Positions 36,274 through 45,135 of a DNA stretch of 64,000 nt are shown here, piece by piece; within the stretch, counting starts at the first letter, position 1; the number at the start of each line of letters is the position of its first letter. The DNA is taken from assembly GCA_947453195.1 (NCBI GenBank), contig CANGFO010000010.1:1-64000 (forward strand), read 5' to 3'. Made by a program: the position numbers and the translations under genes. This DNA is from Flavobacteriaceae bacterium (lineage in GTDB: Bacteria > Bacteroidota > Bacteroidia > Flavobacteriales > Flavobacteriaceae). Under the pieces are notes generated by a model. That model searched no databases. It was not told the DNA's origin and saw only the letters and a list, made by a program, of their open reading frames with translations.

Positions 36274-38520
36274 ATGCAACATCTATCTTCCTTAAGTAAA
36301 GTTTTTATTCTGTGTTTTTCTATTGGAATCTATGCACAAGAAGCTCCAAAAGCAGCGTCAAGCGAAAAAAATCCAGATAAATTTAAACAGATGTATGATT
36401 TATTGGCAACACCCAATATGTATCGTACTGCATCTGGTGCTCCTGGACCTGAGTATTATCAGCAACAAGCTGACTACAAAATTGATGTAGAATTGGATGA
36501 TAAAAACACCAAACTATATGGTCAAGAAACCATCACTTATACCAATAATGCCAAAGAAGCTTTAGATTATCTTTGGGTACAATTAGATCAAAACCAACAA
36601 TCTCGTAAGTCGCTTTCTCCCTTAGTTGAAAGCAATAAAACTGATCCTGCAATGGGGGTTCAAGGGTTTTCTAGAAAATATTTAGAAGCCGATTTTGATG
36701 GTGGTTTTACTATCGAATTTGTAAAAGATGCGTTAGGAAAACCAATGAATTACAGTATCAATCAAACGATGATGCGAATAGAATTACCAAAGGTTTTAAA
36801 ACACGGAGAAAAGATTTCGTTTTCTATAAAATGGTGGTATAACATTAATAATTATACTATTGATGGTGGTCGTTCTGGCTACGAACATTTTGATTCAGAC
36901 GGAAATAATTTATATGTAATTGCTCAGTTTTATCCAAGAATGGCGGTATATAATGATGTGGAAGGTTGGCAAAACATGCAATTTTGGGGGTCAGGTGAAT
37001 TTGCTTTGCCTTTCGGAAATTATGAAGTGAACATTACCGTTCCTGCAGATCATATTCTAGAAGCAACAGGAACTTTATTAAATAGAGCTGAAGTGTTTAC
37101 TCCGGCACAATTAGCGCGTTATGCACAAGCAGAAAAATCTTTTGATAATCCGGTTATTGTAGTAACTCAAGCGGAGGCTGAAGCGGCAGAAAAAGGCTTT
37201 TCGGATAAGAAAAAAACATGGAAATTCAAGGCAGATAATGTACGTGATTTTGGAATTTCTACTTCTAGAAAATTCATTTATGATGCCATGGCGGTTAAAA
37301 CCGGAAGCACATCTGCAATGGCTATTTCATTGTATCCAAAAGAAGGGAATCCACTGTGGGAACAATATTCTACTCGAATGGTGGCGCACACATTAAAAAG
37401 TTATTCTAGTTATACTTTTGATTATCCCTATCCAAAAGCAATATCGATTAATGCAAGAGATCAAGGGATGGAATATCCAATGATTTGTTGGAATTTTGGT
37501 CGTCCAGAAGCAGATGGAAAATATTCAGATGGCGTTAAATATGGTATGCTTGGTGTGATTTGCCACGAAGTTGGACATAACTTTTTCCCGATGATTATCA
37601 ATTCTGATGAACGTCAATGGACGTGGATGGATGAAGGATTAAACTCTTTTATGGAATTCCTTGCAGAAAAATCATTTGATGCTAATTTTCCAGTACGCCG
37701 CGGACCTGCAAAAAATATTGTGCCTTACATGAGTGGAGATCAAAAAGGATTAGAGCCAATCATGACCAATTCAGAAAGCATCCGTCAATTTGGAAATAAT
37801 GCCTACGGAAAACCTGCAACAGCATTAAATATTTTGCGTGAAACCGTTATGGGGCATGAGTTATTTGATTATGCATTTAAAACCTATGCCAACCGTTGGA
37901 AATTCAAACATCCAACCCCAGAAGATTTCTTTAGAACAATGGAAGATGCTTCGGCAGTAGATTTAGATTGGTTTTGGAGAGGTTGGTTTTACACTACCGA
38001 CGCCAATGATATTGGAATCAAAGAGGTTAAAAAATATTTTGTTAGCAACGAACCTTCTATAGAAGTTACGGAATTTATGAAAAAACAACGCCGTCGTGAT
38101 AGCAAGCCAGGTCCAATGGTTTATATGATTGCTGATGGAAGTGAAGATTATAAGTCTGAAATGAATAAGCCATTTAAAATTGCCGATTATACAGCATTAA
38201 ATGATTATGTAAATTCACATTTTACTGCTGAAGAACGTGCTAAGTTAAATGAACCAAAATATTTTTATCAGGTTACTTTTAATAAACCGGGTGCTTTAGT
38301 AATGCCAATTATTGTGGAGTTAACATACGAAGACGGGACTTCTGAAATTCAAAAATTCCCGGCGCAAATTTGGCGAATGAACGATAAAGAGGTGAATAGA
38401 ACATTTGCAACGCAAAAAGCAATTGTAAAAATTACTATCGATCCAAATTTAGAAACTGCCGATATCGATTTGTCAAATAATACTTGGCCAAAAGAAGAAG
38501 TAAAATCTAAATTTGATTAA
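36274..38520 (+). CDS. M1 family zinc metallopeptidase, exported
   Basis: The 748-residue aminopeptidase-like enzyme has a signal peptide (to about residue 22, IYAQ). The substrate motif is GMEYP in place of the classical GAMEN. The zinc site is H431-E432-x-x-H435 with third ligand E454 (HEVGHNFFP...WMDEGLNSF). N-terminal beta and C-terminal domains follow the M1 layout. It likely trims peptides in the periplasm or at the cell surface. It follows a DUF6702 gene with a 59-base gap. Confidence 0.93.
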   Translation: MQHLSSLSKVFILCFSIGIYAQEAPKAASSEKNPDKFKQMYDLLATPNMYRTASGAPGPEYYQQQADYKIDVELDDKNTKLYGQETITYTNNAKEALDYLWVQLDQNQQSRKSLSPLVESNKTDPAMGVQGFSRKYLEADFDGGFTIEFVKDALGKPMNYSINQTMMRIELPKVLKHGEKISFSIKWWYNINNYTIDGGRSGYEHFDSDGNNLYVIAQFYPRMAVYNDVEGWQNMQFWGSGEFALPFGNYEVNITVPADHILEATGTLLNRAEVFTPAQLARYAQAEKSFDNPVIVVTQAEAEAAEKGFSDKKKTWKFKADNVRDFGISTSRKFIYDAMAVKTGSTSAMAISLYPKEGNPLWEQYSTRMVAHTLKSYSSYTFDYPYPKAISINARDQGMEYPMICWNFGRPEADGKYSDGVKYGMLGVICHEVGHNFFPMIINSDERQWTWMDEGLNSFMEFLAEKSFDANFPVRRGPAKNIVPYMSGDQKGLEPIMTNSESIRQFGNNAYGKPATALNILRETVMGHELFDYAFKTYANRWKFKHPTPEDFFRTMEDASAVDLDWFWRGWFYTTDANDIGIKEVKKYFVSNEPSIEVTEFMKKQRRRDSKPGPMVYMIADGSEDYKSEMNKPFKIADYTALNDYVNSHFTAEERAKLNEPKYFYQVTFNKPGALVMPIIVELTYEDGTSEIQKFPAQIWRMNDKEVNRTFATQKAIVKITIDPNLETADIDLSNNTWPKEEVKSKFD

Positions 38521-38528
38521 GAACTTTG

Positions 38529-38536
38529 TACCTTTG
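38529..38536 (+). promoter_or_regulatory. -7 element before the TatA-like gene
   Basis: TACCTTTG lies 23 bases upstream of the ATG. The -33 element is not clear. Confidence 0.5.
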
Positions 38537-38559
38537 TACCACTTATTAAATCTAGTGCC

Positions 38560-38907
38560 ATGTTTGGAGGAGAATTCTTTTTTATAATACTCGTCGCTTT
38601 TTTATTGTTTGGTTCCAAAAACCTTCCTGAAGTTGTAAAAGGCTATGCCAAAATTATTGCAACGCTTAAAAATGCTACTAATGAAATAAAGAACGAAATA
38701 CAAAACAGCGTAGATGTGAAGGAAATTGATGCTTCTGTGAAGCAAATCACGCATTCTTTAACTAAAGATGTGGAGGAAATTAAATCAACTGTCGCTTCTT
38801 CATCTGCTGATTTCGGAAAAAATATCTTAGAAGAAAAGCCTACTATTTTAGCTCAAATAGACGAAGAAATAGAAGAAGCTACGGGCCCTATTAAACGCAA
38901 AATGTAA
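38560..38907 (+). CDS. TatA/TatB-like twin-arginine translocase subunit
   Basis: The 115-residue protein has an N-terminal transmembrane helix (FFFIILVAFLLFGSKNLPEV) followed by an amphipathic helix (VVKGYAKIIATLKNATNEIKN), the Tat A/B/E plan. The charged tail to residue 115 is longer than in most TatA and closer to TatB. No tatC lies nearby. Its stop overlaps the start of the PAP2 gene by one base (TAATG), so they are coupled. Confidence 0.85.
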   Translation: MFGGEFFFIILVAFLLFGSKNLPEVVKGYAKIIATLKNATNEIKNEIQNSVDVKEIDASVKQITHSLTKDVEEIKSTVASSSADFGKNILEEKPTILAQIDEEIEEATGPIKRKM

Positions 38908-39461
38908 TGCTTGAAAAAATCATTGCTTTAGATAAGAAACTCTTTGTTTTCTTAAATAGTTTGGGTTCTCCAACTTATGATGGGCTTTGGTTATTAATTA
39001 CAAAACAAGCCAATTGGACTCCTTTTTTCTTACTATTGGCGTATCTTTTATATCAAAAAATAGGAATTAAAAAATTAGGGGTTGTGGTGTTATTTATTAC
39101 GCTGATTTTACTTTGTTGCGACACTTCAGTGGAATTTTTTAAGACTACTTTTGAAAGATTGCGCCCTTGTAATGATCCTGAACTTAAAGGTATTATTCGG
39201 ATAATTCATCACTCAAGTACTTATAGCTTCTTTTCTGGACATGCATCAAATTCAATGGCAACAATGGTTTTTGTTTATATGATTTTGAAGAAATACTATA
39301 AATATGCCTATTTGATTTTTCTATATCCGTTAATTTTTGCTTACAGCAGAATCTACTTAGGCGTTCATTTCCCAACAGATATTCTAACAGGTTATTTATT
39401 TGGAACAACCTTTGGATTAGTTTTTTATTTGATTTACCAAAAGTATTTCAATAAAATCTAA
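38907..39461 (+). CDS. PAP2-family membrane phosphatase
   Basis: The 184-residue integral membrane protein has all three PAP2 phosphatase signatures: KTTFERLRP, FSGHASNSM and SRIYLGVHFPTD. The arginine, lysine and two histidines of the active site are intact, and about five helices are expected. Relatives dephosphorylate undecaprenyl diphosphate or phosphatidic/phosphatidylglycerol phosphates; which one applies here is not clear. It converges with the methyltransferase gene, overlapping by 4 bases. Confidence 0.92.
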   Translation: MLEKIIALDKKLFVFLNSLGSPTYDGLWLLITKQANWTPFFLLLAYLLYQKIGIKKLGVVVLFITLILLCCDTSVEFFKTTFERLRPCNDPELKGIIRIIHHSSTYSFFSGHASNSMATMVFVYMILKKYYKYAYLIFLYPLIFAYSRIYLGVHFPTDILTGYLFGTTFGLVFYLIYQKYFNKI

Positions 39462-40099
39462 AGTACTCTAGATACGGTTAGTCCATCACGAATAGGCAAT
39501 AAAACCGTTTCTACTCTAGAGTCATTATTCACCATTTGATTGTATTGCAATAGCACTTTTGTACTCATGTCTTTTGGATTCAATTCCTCTAAAACCTTAC
39601 CGCTCCACAATACATTGTCCGAAAGTATGATACCTCCAGGATTCATTATTGGCACAACCAAATTAAAATAATGGATGTAATTTTCTTTATCCGCATCAAT
39701 AAAAACTAAATCGTATTTTTTATTTAAAGTCGGAATAATATCCAAAGCATTTCCTAAATGTGCAGTGATTTGATTTTTCCAAGGTGATAAATCAAAGTAT
39801 TTTTGCTGAATAGAAACCAATTCTTCTTTGATGTCAATCGTATCTAACGTTCCCTCTTTTTGCATTCCTTCTGCAAGGCATAATGCTGCATAACCGGTAT
39901 ACGTTCCAATTTCAAGTATGTTTTTAGGGTGAATGATTTTAGATAACATACTTAAAACGCGCCCCTGAAAATGACCGCTTAGCATTCGGGGTTGGAGAAT
40001 TTTTTGATGGGTTTCTTTAAAAAGTTTGACCAACAATTCGGGTTCGTTCTGCGAATGGTGTTCTACGTAGGCTTCTAATTCTTCAGATATAAAATGCAT
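39458..40099 (-). CDS. O-methyltransferase (caffeoyl-CoA OMT / TrmR-like)
   Basis: The 213-residue AdoMet-dependent enzyme has ILEIGTYTGYAALCLAEG (motif I), DTIDIKEE, DLVFIDADKENYIHYF (metal and AdoMet site) and GGIILSDNVLWSGKV. This is the class I catechol-type O-methyltransferase fold. The substrate may be a small catechol or tRNA (as for TrmR/YrrM) and cannot be decided. TAATTTTG on the minus strand at 40116-40123 is a likely promoter element, divergent from rlmN. Confidence 0.9.
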   Translation of the reverse strand: MHFISEELEAYVEHHSQNEPELLVKLFKETHQKILQPRMLSGHFQGRVLSMLSKIIHPKNILEIGTYTGYAALCLAEGMQKEGTLDTIDIKEELVSIQQKYFDLSPWKNQITAHLGNALDIIPTLNKKYDLVFIDADKENYIHYFNLVVPIMNPGGIILSDNVLWSGKVLEELNPKDMSTKVLLQYNQMVNNDSRVETVLLPIRDGLTVSRVL

Positions 40100-40163
40100 G
40101 TAATGTTATTTTCAGCAAAATTACAAATTACAATACACAAATTACCAAATCAACTAATTGTTT

Positions 40164-40171
40164 TACCTTTG
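40164..40171 (+). promoter_or_regulatory. -7 element immediately before rlmN
   Basis: TACCTTTG ends 4 bases before the first ATG of rlmN, so transcription should start at or next to the start codon. Confidence 0.6.
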
Positions 40172-40175
40172 CGCC

Positions 40176-41216
40176 ATGATGGAGAAAAAAGACATTCGAA
40201 CTATATCTAAAGAAGCGCTTAGAGATTTTTTTGTTGCCAATGGCGATAAACCTTTTCGTGGCAATCAAGTTTATGAATGGTTGTGGAGTAAAGGCGCACA
40301 TAGTTTTGAAGACATGACCAATGTTTCTAAAGAAACACGAGTTGTGCTTGAAGCTAATTTTGTGATCAACAATGTCAAAGTAGATACGATGCAACGCAGC
40401 GAAGACGGCACCGTAAAAAATTCGGTTCGCCTTCATGATGGATTATTGGTAGAAAGCGTCTTAATTCCAACAAATACCAGAACAACTGCTTGTGTTTCTT
40501 CACAGGTGGGTTGTAGTTTGGATTGTAATTTTTGTGCTACCTCCCGATTAAAAAGAATGCGTAATTTGGAGCCTGGAGAAATTTACGATCAAGTGCTGGC
40601 AATAGATAACGAAAGTAAATTATACCACAACCGTCCGCTTTCTAATATTGTTTTCATGGGAATGGGCGAGCCTTTAATGAATTACAACAATGTCATTAAA
40701 GCAATTGATAGAATCACCTCTGAGGAAGGATTAGGGATGTCACCCAAACGAATTACAGTTTCTACTTCGGGTATCCCAAAGATGATTATGAAAATGGCCG
40801 ATGATGGAGTAAAATTTAAATTGGCTGTTTCTTTGCATTCGGCTATTGAAAGTGTTCGAAACCATATTATGCCGTTTAGCACCAATTTTCCGTTAACTGA
40901 TTTACGAGAGTCATTAGAATATTGGTATCAAAAAACAAAAAGTAAAATTACTTATGAATATGTGGTTTGGGGAGGAATAAACGACACCAAAGCGGATGTA
41001 GATGCATTAGTGAAATTTTGTAAATACGTGCCGTGTAAAGTCAATATTATAGAATACAACCCAATTGATGATGGAGAATTTCAGCAAGCTTCAGAAACTG
41101 CCGTTAATTTGTATATTAAAGAATTGACTAAACACAACATAGTTGCTAAAGTGCGTAGGAGTAGAGGTAAGGATATAGATGCAGCTTGCGGCCAATTAGC
41201 AAATAAAGAATCATAA
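40176..41216 (+). CDS. rlmN: 23S rRNA/tRNA adenine C2-methyltransferase
   Basis: RlmN is a radical-SAM enzyme that methylates A2503 of 23S rRNA and A37 of some tRNAs. The 346-residue protein has the CxxxCxxC cluster site in GCSLDCNFCATS, FMGMGEPLMNYNN, SLHSAIESVRN and the C-terminal catalytic cysteine in DAACGQL. The start is ATG at 40176 or 40179. An upstream in-frame TTG (40158) is excluded because it precedes the -7 element, and the resulting mRNA would have almost no leader. Confidence 0.96.
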   Translation: MMEKKDIRTISKEALRDFFVANGDKPFRGNQVYEWLWSKGAHSFEDMTNVSKETRVVLEANFVINNVKVDTMQRSEDGTVKNSVRLHDGLLVESVLIPTNTRTTACVSSQVGCSLDCNFCATSRLKRMRNLEPGEIYDQVLAIDNESKLYHNRPLSNIVFMGMGEPLMNYNNVIKAIDRITSEEGLGMSPKRITVSTSGIPKMIMKMADDGVKFKLAVSLHSAIESVRNHIMPFSTNFPLTDLRESLEYWYQKTKSKITYEYVVWGGINDTKADVDALVKFCKYVPCKVNIIEYNPIDDGEFQQASETAVNLYIKELTKHNIVAKVRRSRGKDIDAACGQLANKES

Positions 41217-41245
41217 AAAAAGTCCCAAGAAAATGGGACTTTTTT
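41217..41245. terminator. Terminator between rlmN and lipoprotein gene
   Basis: AAAAGTCCCA / TGGGACTTTT with flanking A and T runs lies between convergent genes. Confidence 0.9.
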
Positions 41246-41269
41246 GAATTTATTAAAAACCTTTTTTTA

Positions 41270-42118
41270 TTAAAATGTGTGTGCAACTGGAGTTCCACCA
41301 TCTATAGAAACAGTATAATTGTTATCACATGAGCCTGTTCCGTAATCAATATCAGCATAGTGAGAATTTTTAGTGATATGGAAGCTTCCTGATACTAATT
41401 TATACGTTGGACAACCTGCAATATCAAAACGTAAAGGATTAACAATTGTTACTGTATGTGCATTACCATCTGGCTTTGTAGTAGTCCATGATCCAGTTAC
41501 TACATAGATATTATCTGTAAAAGCAGGAGTAGTATAACCTTCAATTAATTCTCTTGTTCTAGTTCCAACACGTGTATAAGTACCTAAATTAGGAAATGTA
41601 ACTGACATGTTAATGTCCATAACATATACTGGGTGAGGGTTAGTGTTTGCAGTTGTTCCAATTACAGATCTTGTTACAGTTCTAGTACCTTGAATTAAAG
41701 CATCGTTGTGGTAAAAGTTTTCAAAAGAATATGTAATTACATAGTTAGTATTTGTGAAAGTAGTGCTACCACTAGCAATAATTTTACCTTTTAATACATT
41801 TCCATTTGGCATAGCACAACCGGTAGTTCCAAAATCTACTGTTCTTGTCCAGGTTGTTCCTGTTACAACAACTGTTGAAGTTGCACATGAAGGTAACATT
41901 GCAGCAATATCTGAAGGTTTACCTGATACAGAAGGATTTTGAGTAAAGTATTGCGATTCTACCACATCTTCTACATCATTAGATACTTGATCCATTTTGG
42001 CATGAGTTGCAGCATCTGTAGCACTAATACCATCATCATTTTTGTTGTCTTTTGAACAACTAGCAAAGAAAATACCAGCACTTAACATTGCCATTTTAAT
42101 AAAAGGTCTTGTTTTCAT
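41270..42118 (-). CDS. Hypothetical lipoprotein, surface-exposed type
   Basis: The 282-residue protein has a lipoprotein signal ending FFASC (lipidated Cys near residue 21), followed by a polar, acidic SKDNKNDDG run. Charged residues right after the cysteine act as export signals to the cell surface in some Bacteroidota. The rest is Thr/Asn-rich beta structure with four spaced cysteines (in PSCATS, TGCAMP, AGCPTY, GSCDNN), perhaps paired in disulfides. No known domain is recognised. It is monocistronic. Confidence 0.78.
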   Translation of the reverse strand: MKTRPFIKMAMLSAGIFFASCSKDNKNDDGISATDAATHAKMDQVSNDVEDVVESQYFTQNPSVSGKPSDIAAMLPSCATSTVVVTGTTWTRTVDFGTTGCAMPNGNVLKGKIIASGSTTFTNTNYVITYSFENFYHNDALIQGTRTVTRSVIGTTANTNPHPVYVMDINMSVTFPNLGTYTRVGTRTRELIEGYTTPAFTDNIYVVTGSWTTTKPDGNAHTVTIVNPLRFDIAGCPTYKLVSGSFHITKNSHYADIDYGTGSCDNNYTVSIDGGTPVAHTF

Positions 42119-42214
42119 AGTTATTAAATTTAATTGGTTTCACATTTAAGACTTAGTCAAATATAAAAGGTTTAATCTTAATATAAAAATAATTTTCAAA
42201 TTGTTGGAATGTTG

Positions 42215-42222
42215 TATCTTTG
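42215..42222 (+). promoter_or_regulatory. -7 element immediately before the polyprenyl synthase gene
   Basis: TATCTTTG ends 5 bases before the ATG at 42228, implying a leaderless or nearly leaderless transcript. Confidence 0.6.
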
Positions 42223-42227
42223 ACCTA

Positions 42228-43205
42228 ATGAATATTACTTCACAAATAAAGCAACCGATTCAACATGAAATGGAACTTTTTGAGAAAAAGTTCTACGAAT
42301 CGATGTCATCCAAAGTAGCTTTATTAAATAGAATTACTTATTACATTGTTAACCGAAAAGGGAAACAAATGCGACCGATGTTTGTTTTCTTAACTGCCAA
42401 AATGCTTTCTGGCGGCACTATTAACGAGCGCACTTATAGAGGTGCTTGTGTGATTGAGTTGATTCATACTGCTACGTTGGTGCATGATGATGTGGTGGAT
42501 GATAGTAATAGACGAAGAGGTTTTTTCTCTATTAATGCCCTTTGGAAAAACAAAATTGCAGTCTTAGTTGGTGATTATTTATTATCTAAAGGATTGTTGC
42601 TTTCTATAGATCATGGCGATTTTGATTTACTTAGAATCATTTCGGTGGCCGTTCGTGAAATGAGTGAAGGCGAATTGTTGCAAATAGAAAAAGCACGTCG
42701 ATTGGATATTACTGAGGAAGTTTATTATGAAATTATCCGACAAAAAACAGCTACGCTAATTGCCGCTTGTTGTGCCTTGGGAGCTAAATCGGTTTCTGAA
42801 GATTTAGAGCAAGTAGAATACATGCGAAAATTTGGCGAACTTATCGGAATGGCGTTTCAAATAAAAGACGATTTATTTGACTACACCGATGAGGCAATTG
42901 GTAAACCAACAGGAATTGATATCAAAGAGCAAAAAATGACCTTGCCGTTAATTTATGCATTAAATCATTGTTCGGATAAAGAAAAAAGCTGGTGCATCAA
43001 TTCGATAAAAAACCACAATAAAAATAAAAAACGTGTTAAAGAAGTTATCCAATTTGTAAAAGACCAAAACGGATTGGCTTATGCCGAACAAAAAATGGTG
43101 CAATTCCAACAAGAAGCCCTTTTGCTAATTAAAGATTTTCCAGAATCGGTTTATAAAGATAGTTTGACACTAATGGTAAACTATGTAATGGAGCGAAAAA
43201 AATAG
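42228..43205 (+). CDS. Polyprenyl diphosphate synthase
   Basis: The 325-residue trans-isoprenyl diphosphate synthase extends allylic diphosphates to the long chain used in menaquinone (the quinone of this phylum). It has the first Asp-rich motif DDVVDDSNRRRG, the second motif QIKDDLFDYTD and GKQMRPMFVF. The chain length is not predictable by eye. The start at 42228 was chosen over 42201 because the -7 element lies between them. Confidence 0.93.
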   Translation: MNITSQIKQPIQHEMELFEKKFYESMSSKVALLNRITYYIVNRKGKQMRPMFVFLTAKMLSGGTINERTYRGACVIELIHTATLVHDDVVDDSNRRRGFFSINALWKNKIAVLVGDYLLSKGLLLSIDHGDFDLLRIISVAVREMSEGELLQIEKARRLDITEEVYYEIIRQKTATLIAACCALGAKSVSEDLEQVEYMRKFGELIGMAFQIKDDLFDYTDEAIGKPTGIDIKEQKMTLPLIYALNHCSDKEKSWCINSIKNHNKNKKRVKEVIQFVKDQNGLAYAEQKMVQFQQEALLLIKDFPESVYKDSLTLMVNYVMERKK

Positions 43206-43207
43206 TT

Positions 43208-45127
43208 TTAGTTTCCTGATTTAAAACTAACCTGTCTCAATATTGTTTTTCCAAAAGGAATTAATGTAATTTCTTCCACTTCATTAGTGGTCGTGTTTTT
43301 TGCATTTATTTTAATCTGGTTGTCTTCATACACTGCTTTGTTGTTTTCTAAATATTGGAAGCGTATGTTGTTTTTTGGCTTGTATGAAAAATCATCAAAA
43401 CCTTCGAAATAGTTTCTACCTTTTAGCTCTTCTGCTTCAATAGCTTTTGCATAAAAAAGTGCTCCATATGTAAAATAGTTCTCTTTGTTTGCATCTTGTT
43501 TAATACGAACCTCAGTTTTAAATTCAATTTGAATTTTATCTCTTTTAGAAAATTTTCGCGCTACAGTAATAAAATCACCTTCAATTTTATAATTTTCATT
43601 TGTAACAATTTCAGTTACCCAAGATGGTTTTCTTATTTTGATCGTAAAACTGGCTTGATTGGAATTAGTAATCAAATAAGTAAATTTATTTTGATACGGA
43701 TATTCGGTTACCACTTCAATCGCAATTGGATTGTTTTTCACTTTAGTTTCTAATTTAGTTGGACCTAATAGTGCGTTCACTAAAGTAGTTTCGTTTTCTA
43801 ATAACCACGAATTTTCAATAAAATAGGGTGTAATTCTACCAGCATTTGGATTACAACAAACGGCCACTTCTTGGTGAGCAGGGGAATATTTATATCGAAT
43901 TTGTTTTCTATCGAGTTCTATTTCTCCATTTTTTGTACCTTCCATTTCATATGAATTGTCGGTTTTTAAATAAGCAATACACGAATGATTTGGATTTCTA
44001 GCACCTTGTGCTGCATTATAGAATATCGTTTCAATTGCTTCTGCGGTTTTAGATTTTCCTTGCTTTTGAAATAACATCGAATAGCTGTTTAGTAATTCTT
44101 GTAACGAACAATATTCATAACCGGTGTTAGTAGCATCTGCAGTTCTTTGTGCAATCCATTCATCGCCAATTGCACCTCCAGTAAGCGTAGTTGCTTTTTC
44201 AATTCTTTGGATATAAATGTCTAATGCTTTTTGCAATTCAGGGTTGTCAGATGAATAAGCCGCAACAGTAAGCGGTCTTAAGTGCTCAAAGGTATGTACT
44301 CCGTGGGATTGCAGTTTGTAATCCGGATTAAAGATGTTTTCTAATTTGGCATCTTTCTCCGATTGGTAGGTTTTGCAAAAATCAAGGTATAAAAATCGAG
44401 CATATTCAATGTATTTTTTATCACCTGTAATTTGATACATTTTATCCAATACATCGGTGAAGGTAAGTCCGTGGGAAACACCTGCATTGAAATTTTCACC
44501 CGAATAAAACGGACTTGATTTTCCTATTGGGTAATTAACCATTACATTATTGATTGCTTTTTCAATAACCTCAAATAATTTTTTATCCTGACTGAATTCA
44601 TAATAGGCAAGTAAGCCTCTGTACATGGTAGTTTTTGCCCACAGTTCTCCGTTTTCTGACTTGAAATTGTAGCGCAAGTCTTTGGAGTAAATTCCGATGT
44701 AGCCATCTTCATCTTGGCTCTTAATCACTTCAGCAATGTGTTTTTGAACTTTTTTCAGGCCTTCTTTATCATTTAATAATAATACATTCCTAATGTAGCC
44801 ATCCCACCAATTCGATTGCGTTTCGCTGTTCCACCACTTATATTGTTCGCTTCCTTCTGCATCACCATCTTTCAAATTACCAAGATCTTTGGCAACACTA
44901 TTTTTGTGTAATCTTCCGGTGCTGTATATTGGATCATTAATTAAATCGGGTACGAGTTTATCAAGATTTCCCACAAAACCATTGACATCGTATTGCATTT
45001 GGGTTTGAATCCAACCCGAAGGTTTTACAGTCCCAAAAGGAAAAGGTTTGTATTTTTCAACAGGTTTATTTTGAGCACTCAATTGAATTGAAGTCGCTAA
45101 TGCAATAAGTAAAATGTATTTTTTCAT
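43208..45127 (-). CDS. GH127-like beta-L-arabinofuranosidase family protein, exported
   Basis: The 639-residue protein has a signal peptide (to LSAQ, residue 19) and the DUF1680/GH127 catalytic region: NLDKLVPDL, SQDEDGYIGIY and a central alpha barrel. E338-Y-C340 and C424-C425 resemble the zinc/cysteine active site (Glu, Cys, Cys-Cys) of GH127 beta-L-arabinofuranosidase. It is the last gene of a leftward five-gene operon with GH92 and a sugar porter. The exact linkage cleaved is inferred only. Confidence 0.85.
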   Translation of the reverse strand: MKKYILLIALATSIQLSAQNKPVEKYKPFPFGTVKPSGWIQTQMQYDVNGFVGNLDKLVPDLINDPIYSTGRLHKNSVAKDLGNLKDGDAEGSEQYKWWNSETQSNWWDGYIRNVLLLNDKEGLKKVQKHIAEVIKSQDEDGYIGIYSKDLRYNFKSENGELWAKTTMYRGLLAYYEFSQDKKLFEVIEKAINNVMVNYPIGKSSPFYSGENFNAGVSHGLTFTDVLDKMYQITGDKKYIEYARFLYLDFCKTYQSEKDAKLENIFNPDYKLQSHGVHTFEHLRPLTVAAYSSDNPELQKALDIYIQRIEKATTLTGGAIGDEWIAQRTADATNTGYEYCSLQELLNSYSMLFQKQGKSKTAEAIETIFYNAAQGARNPNHSCIAYLKTDNSYEMEGTKNGEIELDRKQIRYKYSPAHQEVAVCCNPNAGRITPYFIENSWLLENETTLVNALLGPTKLETKVKNNPIAIEVVTEYPYQNKFTYLITNSNQASFTIKIRKPSWVTEIVTNENYKIEGDFITVARKFSKRDKIQIEFKTEVRIKQDANKENYFTYGALFYAKAIEAEELKGRNYFEGFDDFSYKPKNNIRFQYLENNKAVYEDNQIKINAKNTTTNEVEEITLIPFGKTILRQVSFKSGN

Positions 45128-45135
45128 TATAGAAA

